Of a stretch of DNA of 64,000 nucleotides, positions 33,201 to 43,300 are shown piece by piece. Each line of letters opens with the position of its first letter. The stretch's first letter is position 1. Both the position numbers and the translations under genes were made by a program. The notes beneath the pieces were generated by a model. It searched no databases. It was not told the origin of the DNA and saw only the letters and a program-made list of their open reading frames with translations. Origin of the DNA: Nigrospora sphaerica (Eukaryota; Ascomycota; Sordariomycetes; Amphisphaeriales; Apiosporaceae); NCBI GenBank assembly GCA_018287875.1, contig JAGVVL010000001.1, forward strand, positions 8,184,001 to 8,248,000, read 5' to 3'.

Positions 33201-35151
33201 GAGGCTATTCCCGTACGAGGGCTGCCCCGGGTCACCGAGAACAAGGATGGTGAGAAAGCGATTGCCAAGCCAGGTATAGCACCCCAGGCAACGAAAGAAA
33301 GCCCAGAAGATGCTCCTACTTTGCTTGACGGTCGCCAGGTTCATGGGGGGCATTTGCCGGCGCGGGGGAGGCCGGGCGGGCGCAGAGGGTGTCCCTGCGA
33401 AGAGCCGTTTTCGCATGGGCTTGTCGGCAGACCATGAAACGGCCTGTTAAGCGTGGGGGATGCGCCAAACAAAAGCAATGGAGGATGAACGGGAAGTAGA
33501 GGCGGCCACCAGTTTGCGGGCACCAAGACAGGGAGAGAAAAAGGAAGACAGGAAGGCGGGAAGCCTTTGTAAAGTACGATTGGAACGAACCGGGAGACGA
33601 GGGCCGGTGAGGCTACTGAGGTACCTGGTATACGTTCCTGGGTCGTTACAGGGCCTACCCCGCGCGAGCCGGGCTGCTGCTCTCGGTCCGGCTAGCAGTA
33701 TGCGGGCGTATACATAATGCAAGCAAATGCAAGTAACTGCGGATACGTAACATCATAAACACTCGATCTCCGACTCCACCGCGTCTACCTAGTGCGTCGG
33801 AGCAATTACCACGAGAGGTGCGTCGACGCTTTGCCCGGGCTGGCGACGGTGGACGACGAGAGGCAGTGTCTTGCATCCGACGGCTGACTCCCCCCCCCCT
33901 GCCTCTCGCCCCTCACGGCCAACAGCATCCCATGTGCAGTCCACTGCCCAGAATAGCAACGACAGTATGGCAATCTGGAAGGCTTACCGGGTGAAGGGCA
34001 TTGGACGGCGTATGGGGATCGCGCGGGCTGAAACCAGACCATCTCAGCGCTTAGCATAGAGCGGCAAGGTCTGACTGCCTGACTAGTTCTGCAAAGGTAA
34101 AGCGGTTGCCGGGGGGACACTGGAGCTGGGTTGGCCCTTCGAAGCAAGAAATGGCCCTGCTGGGATGCGAAGAGCCCGGGGACTCGATGCGGAAAATGTG
34201 ATAATAGCCGTTGACCGCGGGATTGTTGATGGCTCTTCTGGTTTAGAAACCGTCCCTTTCCCCCCTTCCCGACCCGCGCCAGGACGTGCATTCGTAACCA
34301 CCTTTTCCTCTTGTCTGGTTGGAATAGCCTCACTCTGCGCCCCTCATTTTTTGTTGGCACCCAGGCGGCCCGGCCCTACTACTACCACTACTGCTTGCTA
34401 TTGCTGCTGTTAGCGCTTCTAGGTAGTGCTACCCGACCCAACATTTGACGACGGGACCGACCCGGCATTGAATCCATGCCATCTATGCGTCGGTAGAGCG
34501 AGCACCTGAGCATTTTTAGAGGAGGCAGACCCATCTGCAGCGCCCGATCCCCAAAGCGCACCCGCTCCGGCGTGAAAGTAGCTCATTAGGTACTACCGCC
34601 TCTTTCTCTTCGTCTCCCCTCTCTCTCTCTCTCCCTCTCTTTTCGCGAGCCTTATTAGCACCCACATCCCTACCTGGGAACGAGCACACGGCACCTTCGA
34701 CCCCCGACCCCCGTCGCGACGAGCGCAGGCGTCCACACGTCCAAACGCACGCCCTCGCCCACGCCCACCACACCCACACCTTTTACCTTGGTTCCTTTAT
34801 TAGTACATCGAACACCCATCGCCGTCCTCCGGCCGAACCAAAGAAGTGCCCAGGGGGACACCCTCACAGACCCGACGTCAAAATCCCCCCCCCTCTCAAA
34901 CCATCGCGCCTTTCCTTGCCCCTGCTTCTCCCTCTCCTACGCGAGGCTGCTGCCGGTTCGCGCTTCTTTCCTCCATCCCGTCGCCCTCGGGCCCAAGTCT
35001 CTCGTTTCAATTCATCAATCAAACCCACCACCACCGTAACCACCAACCACTCGCTCACCCACCCAACTCCGACACCTCCACAGGACCAAAAACCAACCCC
35101 TCCGCCTCGCATTCGCGAATCACCGCCTCCCATCGGGGCCCCTCCCTCGCC
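30221..35151. other. 4.9-kb gene-poor spacer
   Basis: The longest spacer in the window. Short open frames on both strands lack domain-like composition, including 33111-33437 (+), which begins with ATG but has no recognisable family. A tRNA-like fold at 30910-31006 is described separately. The last 600 bp before ASE1 are strongly pyrimidine-rich, probably its promoter and leader. Confidence 0.5.
30910..31006 (+). other. Foldable element with tRNA-like boxes (not a canonical tRNA)
   Basis: It contains an inverted GCTGT/ACAGC pair around TAATGGTA (30929-30944, D-arm-like), a 7-bp hairpin CCCCTTA/TAAGGGG (30968-30984), a GGTTCGATTCC box (30984-30994) and an outer TTCCCC/GGGGAA pairing (30910-30915 with 31001-31006). 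Spacing and anticodon-loop rules for a nuclear tRNA are not met. It could be a decayed tRNA or chance. Confidence 0.25.
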
Positions 35152-37803
35152 ATGGACGCCGGCTATCTCTCCCAGCAGATCAGCACCATCGTCGCCCAGC
35201 TCCATGACCTCTTTGACGAGATCGGCGTGCCCAATCATGACCGCGAAACCCGCGAGGAAGAGGTAAGATCGGCCGGCCACCGGGTAGCGGCGCGCGCACA
35301 CCCCCCCTGGCAGTCTGCAGGCGCGCGCTGCACGTCAGCCTGCACAGACGGTTGGCTAACCCCTCGTGACCAGCTCTTCGCCGCCCTGTCCGAGACGCTG
35401 CACAACCAGGTCCAGCAGGTTACCGACGAGAAGGAGGCCATGGTCAACGAGGCCACGCGCACCATCACCACCATCCGCCAGATGGAAGCCTCCCTCGACA
35501 ACACCCGGTCACACCGCAGCTCCCTGCGCAACTCGCAACGCGACGACGACCTCAAGATCACCTTTCCCCTCACCCGGTGTTTGAAAGTGCTCAAAGAGAA
35601 GCACGCGCAGGTCAGCCGGGCGCACCGTGAGAGGTTCGAGCAGATCAAGAGTGCGTCGCCGCCGCCGCCACCGTCTTTCCCCCAGCCCCGGTTATACTGA
35701 CACCGCCCCTCAGAACTCGTCCAGGCCCTCGAGTCCTACTCCTCCCACCTGGAGCCCGACTTTGTCCGTATTGCCCTCCCTCCCACCGGACCCAACCAAT
35801 CCGTGCCCCCGACCTTCGATCTTTCCGATACGTACGTCGAGTCGCTCGACGACGAATTCACCCGCGTGTACGAGGAGTACACGGCCCGCGTCGAGAAAGT
35901 GAAGGCCTTTTCCGAGGAAATCATCCAGCTGTGGGCCGAGCTCGGCACGCCGCAAGCCCAAACCGATGCCGCCATCGTCAAGTACTACCGGGACGCGCCC
36001 GAGCAGCTGGGCCTGCACGAGGAGGACCTCACGAGGCTGGAGAGCAAGCGGAACGATCTGGCCGAAGAAAAGAGTAACCGCGAGAAGCGCCTCGCCAGCC
36101 TCAAGACCTCGGTCGAGGAGCTGTGGGAGAAGCTTGGTGTGGAAGAACCGGACCGTAAGGCGTTCCTCAACAGCAATCGTGGCTGCGGCGTCCGGCAGAT
36201 CAACGAGTTCGAGGACGAGCTTGCCCGACTGAACGAACTCAAACGGGAGAACATGCATCTCTTCGTCGAGGATGCGCGCTGCAAGCTGCAGGAACTGTGG
36301 GATGCGCTGTACTTTTCGGAAGACGAGATGCTCGAGTTTACCCCGGCCTTTTCCGACGTCTACAGCGATGCGCTGCTCGAGGCTCACGAGCGCGAGATCG
36401 CGCGCCTCGAGGTGCTCCGAGAGCAGCGGGCGCCCACGCTGGAGCTGGTGGAGAAGCACCGCACCCTGGTGCAAGAGCGCGATGAGCTGGCCCAGTCGAG
36501 CCAAGATGCATCCCGCCTCATGATGCGCGGCCAGAAGGGCGAGAAGCGTGACCCCGGCAAGCTGCTACGAGAAGAAAAGATGCGGAAGCGCATCGCCAAG
36601 GAGCTGCCCAAGGTCGCGGCAGAGCTCCGCAAGGTGCTGGAGGACTGGGAAGAGGAGTACGGACGACCGTTCCTCGTTCACGGCGAGAGTTACATCGAGA
36701 TGCTCGACGTAGAGGAAGCCAAGGCGGGGGCCGGGACCCGATCCAAGACGCCCGCCGGCCTGCCTCCATCGGCGCGAAAGCCCGGTGTGCCCGCGCGCGC
36801 CCAGAGCACCATCACACGGTCCGAGACGGCCATGGGTCGAAACGCCGCCGTCGCCCGATCCAACACGGTAAACGGGGTTATCGGCCGGTCGGAGACGGCC
36901 ATGGGGACCATTGGTCGATCGGATACGGCGACAGGAACCCTCGGCCGATCGGATGCCCTCGGTGGCCAGACCGGAACAATCGGTCGCACCGGCACTCTCA
37001 CGCGGTCCAAGACGCCGAATCTCAACGTGACGGGCGGCGGCACCCTCAGGAGAGGCCAGCTCCCGCCAACAACCCCTGGCGAGAGGAGCCCGTCCCGCCT
37101 GCCTGCACGTGCCCCGTTGTCGAATTTGCTAAACGGAGGCAATTCGCCCGAACGGGTCGCGGTACCGCAATCGCGCGCCCAAGGGGTGCTCCGCCAGGGC
37201 CCGCCCCTAATGCGGGCTCCGCCCCCTAAGATGCGCGAGCTTGTGCCCGCGCCGCTGCTCGAGACACCCGCCAGCAGCTACCAAATCAACAGCTACAAGA
37301 GCAACGACTTTGGCTCGAGTGTCCGCGTGCGCGCGGTCGAGCCCGAGGACGTCTACGTCGACAACGCGTCACAGCAGAGCTCGCAGTTGAGCTACTCGCG
37401 GTCCCACACGGCGTCGGCGTCGACGTCGTCTTTCTCGTCGGCGGGCGGACAGTCGGATCGCCTCGCACGGTCCGACTACCCGCAGGCACCGCAGGCGCCT
37501 CCGCCGAGGGTCGTGTCGGGCACGTCGACCATCATTTCGGGCGTTTCGGGCTCGGAGAACTGGGAAACTTACGATGACACGTCGGAACCCGAGGAGGACA
37601 TCTCGGACACGTACTACGCCAAGGTGCGGCAGGCCCCCAGCAAGCGTTTTACGCCCGAAGACCCCTATTCTCGGCTCCAAGCCAGCGAAACCAAGCGAAT
37701 CCGTGGAATCCCGGCCGCTATGCATGCTGGACCGGGCATAGTGGACGCGGAAGGCAACCGGACCATCTCGGGCAGCGAGTGGGGGGCCGACGACGCCTAC
37801 TGA
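35152..37803 (+). CDS. ASE1: Antiparallel microtubule crosslinker ASE1/PRC1/MAP65
   Basis: ASE1 bundles antiparallel microtubules at the spindle midzone and helps keep the spindle stable in anaphase. Exons are 35152-35262, 35374-35650 and 35714-37803, giving 825 aa, a usual fungal size. The N-terminal rod (about 1-300) is coiled-coil: LHDLFDEIGVPNHDRETREEE, then LHNQVQQVTDEKEAM and LKEKHAQVSRAHRERFEQIK. The conserved spectrin-like microtubule-binding domain follows, with RLASLKTSVEELWEKLGV and HREKHxTL/RDEL-like helices, and the family stretch EEKMRKRIAKELPKV..L..VLEDWEEEYGRPFLVHG near residues 425-455. The remaining 350 residues are basic, Ser/Thr-rich and disordered. They include a run of short repeats of the GRSxT type (nt about 36811-37020), likely phosphorylation targets that could tune microtubule binding. 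Confidence 0.93.
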
Positions 37804-39305
37804 GGGGACGCGGCCTGTTTTCCGTCTGCTGTATGAATCACGACGCCAAGGACGACCATGCTCACGCACGTCTCGACGGTTTACGGCTCGCTATGGCGCA
37901 CGACATGTTTCTTCTCCTCGGCCATGTCCTGCGACGTCCCGGCTTCTAATTTTCTTTCTGGCCTCGGCATTTGGGGAACACGCGTCCCCGCCGGTTGGCT
38001 TTAGCGCGGCAGCGCTTTTGTGAGCATGTATCCATTATTTGTAGCATAACCGGTGACGGCGCGACCAGCGAGGAAGGATGACGCGATGGGCTCTCGCGGG
38101 CTCCAGCACGACCGGTTATCTTTGGTCAAAAGGGAATCGGGAGGCGTCGCAAGTACGTTATCGCGCGGGCCGTACTGGCGGTTCGTTCGGTTATGGGTTA
38201 CTTTTGTTGATATAATTGTGAGGGAACAGCGACTGGGAGGGAACATAGGGACGCCAAGGCGTTGGGCAGGCGTTCAGGGCATATAACGGCCGCAGGTGAT
38301 TTGCAAAGCACCAAAAGTCATGCATCAAAAAACATTCTACCTGCATTCCTTGCTCGATGCGGTTGCTAAAGTGGTTTTCCTGTGTAGCTGACCGAATTCC
38401 CATAGTCTGACGTGGCAAGTGGTGTATGGAAGTAAACAATGTACGGAGGTATAAAATGTGATGCATGTACCTTGTGAACCTTATTCATGCATGCATATTA
38501 AGTTGGGTAGTATTCGCGGCGAATGCCCCACGGGAACTGCGTCATCCATCGACAGACAACCACAGAACCGGCAGGGTCCCTGGGAGAGAGCTCCAAACGG
38601 GCGGCTGGGCCGTATTATCGTACATGTCAACGGACCAGAGCTAGTCGTCATCTGCCGCGGCGATCTACAATGGATGCATGTATGCGCGAGGTACACGTCG
38701 TTAAGCCCAGCGCGCCCAGTCGCACCGGCGACGAGCCTCTGGGTCGCGTATGTAGTATGAGATACGCAAACGGCACTACCGCGCCCAGTAGCTTCGTATT
38801 GGTTTCCCTCCCTTTCTTCCACAGGAACGTGCTTGCGCGAGACCCCATCCGCCCCTGGATCGTCGACTGGGCGCTTCCCCTTCCCCCCTAGTGCCGTCCC
38901 CGTTGCGTCGATTAGTCGGAGTTGCTCACAGCTGGGCCGCTCCTCCCTCTGACGTTAGCGTCGGCGTTGGCGGCAGGCACGGCGTTCATGCAACGGGCGC
39001 TTCCACTCCCAGAAGGATCATCGTCCGTTCAGTCAAGCCTCAGCCTTATCCGAAGATGCCTTCGACCCTTCCACCCACAGCACCACGATAGTCGCTCCTC
39101 CTTACCCGCCCTCGTCTGGTCTCCGACTTCTCCATCCGCCTGAGACGGACCAAAGCCATTCGTGTACGAGGCATACGCACGCACACGCACACACGCGCGC
39201 GCGCGTGCGGTGTCACGCCTGACGGCCACCCGACAGCCCCTCCCCCTAGATGATTGCGACCTTCTCGTCTTCTCCTGCGACCTCGCGTCCCGGCGACTTC
39301 CGCCA
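37804..39305. other. Spacer between ASE1 and IRS4
   Basis: No gene is seen. A 39-bp alternating purine-pyrimidine tract (39171-39209) lies about 100 bp upstream of the IRS4 ATG. Confidence 0.5.
39171..39209. repeat. Alternating CA/CG tract with Z-DNA potential
   Basis: Every base from 39171 to 39209 alternates purine and pyrimidine, with a GC-rich core (CGCGCGCGCG). Such tracts can flip to left-handed DNA under negative supercoiling. Its place just upstream of IRS4 puts it in the promoter or leader. Confidence 0.6.
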
Positions 39306-41558
39306 ATGTCTAACCATCAGCGGCCCAGCCCACCCAGCCGCCATGCCGCCGCTCCGTCGGCCGCCCAGGACACCCCGGCCTACCAGGCGGCCCTGCGAGG
39401 CGCCACGCTCGCTTTTCAGAGAACCGGCACGAGCAAGCCAGGCCCTGGGGCCGCCACGTCCGGGACGGGCCCCCAGCCGCCGCCGCAGTCGAACGGCGCA
39501 CTGATCGCCGCTACCTCGGCCGCTTCGGCTAGCGATGCGCGCCGTGCCAGCGTCTCGTGCTCGCCCGAGCGGGTCGCCGATGCGGCGGCGGGCCGCCTCA
39601 GTCGGCAGACGACGGGCGGCGGCGGCTCCGTGGCCGACGGAGGAGCTCATGAGCGCGGGAGCAACCATTCTCGCCCGCCGTCAGTGGCTTCCCAGCGAGG
39701 CGCCCCGTTGCAACAGCACCAGCACCAACAGCAGTTCCTGAGGCCCCCGGCCAAGCCGACCGGCGCCCGCTCGCCCAAATCGTCTTCCTTCATCGCCGCT
39801 AACCTTGCCGCAAGCCGCTCCGCTAGTCCCGCCCTCTCGCCGTGGCAGCAGCAACAGCAGACGACGACCGATGCGGCCCCGGGCCCGCCAACGCGGTCCC
39901 TGATATCTTTGTTTGAGAAGAACGACGATGCCGGGCCGGGCCGTGCGACGACAGCCAGAAAAACGAAAAGTAACGACACTGGCCCGCCGAGGACGTCGCC
40001 AACCCGGAAGCCCGTGGGCGACGACAGAAGCTCGACTACGACATCGCCAACTAGGAAGCCCGTGGGTTCTGGCAAGACGTCGCCATCTGAGAAGTCGGCA
40101 AACAATGATGCCAGCCCATTCAACTTTTCTGGAATTCCGCAACCAGCAGCCGATGACGCGGGCTCTTTGAAATTATCGTCACCTGCGAGACTGGCAAGAG
40201 AGGACGCGGACTCGGCCGGCGATTCCGCGTCCAAGAATACGGCACACGACGATACAGATCCGGCCAAACGATTTACATCACAGACACTGGCCGCCAACAA
40301 CCCAGGTCCCGCCAAGATATCGCCATCCCGGGCGATTGCAAGCGACGATGTGGATCCCATTAAAACTTCACCACGGAGAAAGTCGTTCAACAAGGGTGCG
40401 GACCCCCGTCCATTGTCGGCACCTGGGAACGCATCGAGCGGTCAAGCGGGCTCTGGACAGGTACCGCAGTCCGAGAACTTGGCAAATGTCGCCAAGAAGA
40501 AACGGCGGGCTGCCACACCCCCTCGACCTTTTAGTCAGTCGGGAACTGTGATACTGTCACCTCGGCCAACCCGAACCGTCTCCCACAAGATGATCCCATC
40601 CGACCAAGCCCCCGCTGAGCCCGTTGAGAAGCCGAAGAAGCCGAAGCAGCCGGCGCCGGTCATGCCCCCGGTTCGGCGGTCCTCGTCGACCATGTCCAAC
40701 GATACCTTTGTATCCGCGTCCTCGGCGCCCTCTCACGGGTCAGGCTCGCCCTCGCCCGACCGGGGCCGGTCTCGTCCAAGCACGCCGCCTTGGGTCAAAC
40801 CGCCACGGCCACAGCCGCCGTCGGTCCATGGCTTACCAGCTCCGTCGCCAAATCGGGCACCCGCACCGCCTCCGCCGCGACGCATTCAGCCGGCCAAGAA
40901 CATGGCGCTGACCTCGCTGACGGATGCCACCATGGCCGGCATTCTGGCGGCGCGTTCCAACCCCAGCCAATCGAATAGTAAGACGCCACCCCCACCGCCG
41001 CCAGTAGCGCGCAAAAAGGGGCCGATGCTGCGGCAGACGATGCGGCGAGCGCCCGAGAAGGAGGAGGCCAAGCCCAAGCAGCACAAACACCTCCGGCGGA
41101 AGAAGCACACACATCACGAGGGCTCACGGCGGCGCTGGCGCGAGGAGATAACGGAGCGGGAGCGCAAGCGCTACGAGGCGGTGTGGGCGAGCAACCGGGG
41201 CTTGCTGCTGGGTTCCCCGGGTACGACGCCTGTGTCGGGCTACGGGTCCGACACGTCGGGCAGCGGCGGCGGCGGCGATCCGCGACGGGCCACGGGCGAT
41301 GTACACCCGAGCCAGTTGGTGAGCAACGTCGTGGTTCGCGACATCTGGTCCCGGAGCCGGCTGCCTGCCGACGAGCTAGCCGAGGTCTGGGACCTGGTCG
41401 GCACCGACGGGCGCAGCGCCCTCGACCGGACGAGCTTCGTCGTCGGCATGTGGCTCATCGACCAGCGCCTCCGCGGCCGGAAGATCCCCCACAAGGTGTC
41501 CGATAGCGTTTGGAACAGCGCCAAGGGCCTCAACGTCTTGAACCCCAAGAAAAGGTAG
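39306..41558 (+). CDS. IRS4: EH-domain protein IRS4/TAX4 family
   Basis: In budding yeast Irs4 and Tax4 bind and activate the phosphoinositide 5-phosphatase Inp51 and affect PI(4,5)P2 levels, cell-wall signalling and rDNA silencing. One intronless frame of 750 aa from the ATG at 39306 (MSNHQRPSPP). The open frame continues upstream but without ATG. The N-terminus has the family-like AYQAALRGATLAFQRTG. The long middle is Ser/Pro/Thr-rich and disordered, with Gln runs and two or three copies of TSPTRKPVG-like repeats (nt about 39990-40095), then proline-rich runs (PPPPPPVARKKGP). A basic helix RRRWREEITERERKRYEAVWASNRG leads into the C-terminal EH domain (about 665-745): LVSNVVVRDIWSRSRLPADE, LAEVWDLVGTDGRSALDRTS and FVVGMWLIDQRLRGRKIP. 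Confidence 0.9.
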   Translation: MSNHQRPSPPSRHAAAPSAAQDTPAYQAALRGATLAFQRTGTSKPGPGAATSGTGPQPPPQSNGALIAATSAASASDARRASVSCSPERVADAAAGRLSRQTTGGGGSVADGGAHERGSNHSRPPSVASQRGAPLQQHQHQQQFLRPPAKPTGARSPKSSSFIAANLAASRSASPALSPWQQQQQTTTDAAPGPPTRSLISLFEKNDDAGPGRATTARKTKSNDTGPPRTSPTRKPVGDDRSSTTTSPTRKPVGSGKTSPSEKSANNDASPFNFSGIPQPAADDAGSLKLSSPARLAREDADSAGDSASKNTAHDDTDPAKRFTSQTLAANNPGPAKISPSRAIASDDVDPIKTSPRRKSFNKGADPRPLSAPGNASSGQAGSGQVPQSENLANVAKKKRRAATPPRPFSQSGTVILSPRPTRTVSHKMIPSDQAPAEPVEKPKKPKQPAPVMPPVRRSSSTMSNDTFVSASSAPSHGSGSPSPDRGRSRPSTPPWVKPPRPQPPSVHGLPAPSPNRAPAPPPPRRIQPAKNMALTSLTDATMAGILAARSNPSQSNSKTPPPPPPVARKKGPMLRQTMRRAPEKEEAKPKQHKHLRRKKHTHHEGSRRRWREEITERERKRYEAVWASNRGLLLGSPGTTPVSGYGSDTSGSGGGGDPRRATGDVHPSQLVSNVVVRDIWSRSRLPADELAEVWDLVGTDGRSALDRTSFVVGMWLIDQRLRGRKIPHKVSDSVWNSAKGLNVLNPKKR

Positions 41559-43007
41559 GCGGTGAATCCGGGGAGGGGATGGCGACGGGGAAAGTAGCAA
41601 TAGCAAGCAGGACGGCGCCGGCGGCGTGTAGCCATGGTTTCAACTAGCAAATGATACCCTCAATTCCAACACCCCCCCCTTTTTGTTCCTTTTTTTTTTT
41701 CTTCCCCTCCACCCCGTTTCTTTGTAATGGGCTACTCGTGATTCAGTCTGACCCCCTTTCCGCGTCATACCACCAAGACCCCTAAAAGGGAGAGGAAGAC
41801 GTAGACGCGGGCCGGTCTCCTGTTGGGGCTTCGTCCGTGGACCCGGACCGGGTTTCCGTCCGACAAGACATGACGGGTACAGCCACGTGCGACGGTCCGC
41901 CCGTGTTTCAGACGTCTCGTAAAATCCGGTCACTTACCGCCATGATTCTCGTCGAGGCGAAGAATACATCGCTGCTTTTGTTTTTGTGGTGAGAACAACG
42001 GACGATTTCCCCCTATAACAAACCCTCCCTTTCGTTCCTCGCGCGCAGGCGAACTGGGGCCGGATCGGACCGGCGACGTCGCGAAGCAGCGGCGGCGGCG
42101 GGGAGAAGAAAAAAAGTGAGAGGCCGAGGGGGGGGCGAAGACGACGACGCGCCGCGCCAAGGCCCATTGTCCCTTGGCCTGCGATGCCGTCGCCGGGGCG
42201 GGCGTGGCGGGGGAGGGAGACGGCACGGAAACGGCAGCCGCGGGACAAAGCACAAGGACAAGGGTGAAGGAAGGAATTCCCAAGATCGACGAAGAGGGCG
42301 GTTGGCGAGCGGGCCAGGGGAGGAGGGGGCAGGTTTCAAAAGGTTCGGCCGGGCCGTTTACTTTACACCTGGTCCAGTATCGGAACCTACATGGACCCTT
42401 TTCGTACCCCCTCTTCTTGTTTTCTCCCCTCGTCCGGTCCTTCAACCCTTCCTCATGGGGGGAGGAGGGGGAAGGCAATACCATTGGCGAGCGCTCCCCT
42501 CTCGTGTATACGCAGCCTCTCCCGGCGTGGAGGCGGGCGGCCGAAAGGGGGCGGCGGGACCGGTAAGGGAGAATGAAAGTGCAGGCGCGGGGGTGGTGGT
42601 CTATTGCAATTTACCCGGGAGAAAAGACGCTCGGGGCGCCCTCGCGAACCTGCCTGCCAGCGGCTGGGCGCCAACCCAGCATCACGGAACCGACATTTGC
42701 CCATGGCATCACCCGTCGCCCCCGTCGGCCCCCTCGTATCCCCGATCCAGCAGGAAGGAGTGGCGCCGAAACGGAAAAGAAGTGTGGAAAAAGAGAGGAG
42801 TGACCACCAGAAAACCCGTGGCCGTGTCCTCCCGGGAGGAGCCCCATCTCTTCAGATGAACAGTAGGTAGGCCCAAAAATAGAACCCAGCTCCGTTCGAT
42901 ATTTCCGCTGTTCCACTGACCGCGGCAGGGTAACAAAAAAGAAGGCGAACGAGGCATGGAAAGATGCCATGTCCCCATGGATGCATATCCATACACACAC
43001 CCACAAC

Positions 43008-43050
43008 CACACGTACACGCACACACACGCGCGCGCGCGCGCACGCACAC
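43008..43050. repeat. CA/CG/CA alternating tract with Z-DNA potential
   Basis: Uninterrupted alternation of purine and pyrimidine over 43 bp, with a central run of CG dinucleotides flanked by CA repeats. It is a likely left-handed DNA former and is microsatellite-variable. Confidence 0.65.
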
Positions 43051-43161
43051 GAACACACATGGCCGGAATAGAAATGCGCATGTCAAGTCGTAATAGTCGT
43101 TAGGTGAGCTATCTGTACAAGTGCTCCGCCGAGGCCCGCCCATGCCGAGCCCAAGAAACCC

Positions 43162-43181
43162 AAAAAAAAAAAAAAAAAAAA
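43162..43181 (+). repeat. Poly-A tract (20 nt)
   Basis: A homopolymer about 120 bp beyond the OPY1-like stop codon. As poly-T in the sense of that minus-strand gene it could affect transcript ending, but this is speculative. Confidence 0.7.
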
Positions 43182-43300
43182 GAACAAGCCGGTACACGCG
43201 TATAAACATGTGTACGTGGGCCGCTATCATCCACCAAAACACCTGGGTATCATATTTGTTTTCCGTCCGCCCGCTTGCCCACTAAACAAAGCCGCTCCGT

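Larger units (their letters stand above)
41559..43300. other. Convergent spacer between IRS4 and the OPY1-like gene
   Basis: No gene is seen. It holds an 11-nt T run at 41690-41700, a CA/CG tract at 43008-43050 and a 20-nt A run at 43162-43181. Open frames at 41930-42860 are compositionally random. Confidence 0.5.

Noticed and set aside
33111..33437. 108-codon frame starting MAQAHGYKDKSHAARYGE
   Set aside because: It begins with ATG and has a mildly protein-like start, but the second half is Arg/Gly/Pro-rich noise and no family is recognised. It was not supported enough to call.
35710..36504. 264-codon open frame opposite ASE1
   Set aside because: Leu/Arg-rich shadow of the coiled-coil exon. 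The sense frame matches the MAP65 family.
42116..42859. 247-codon plus-strand frame between IRS4 and the OPY1-like gene
   Set aside because: Gly/Arg/Pro-rich with no motif. It lies in a convergent spacer where only 3' ends are expected.
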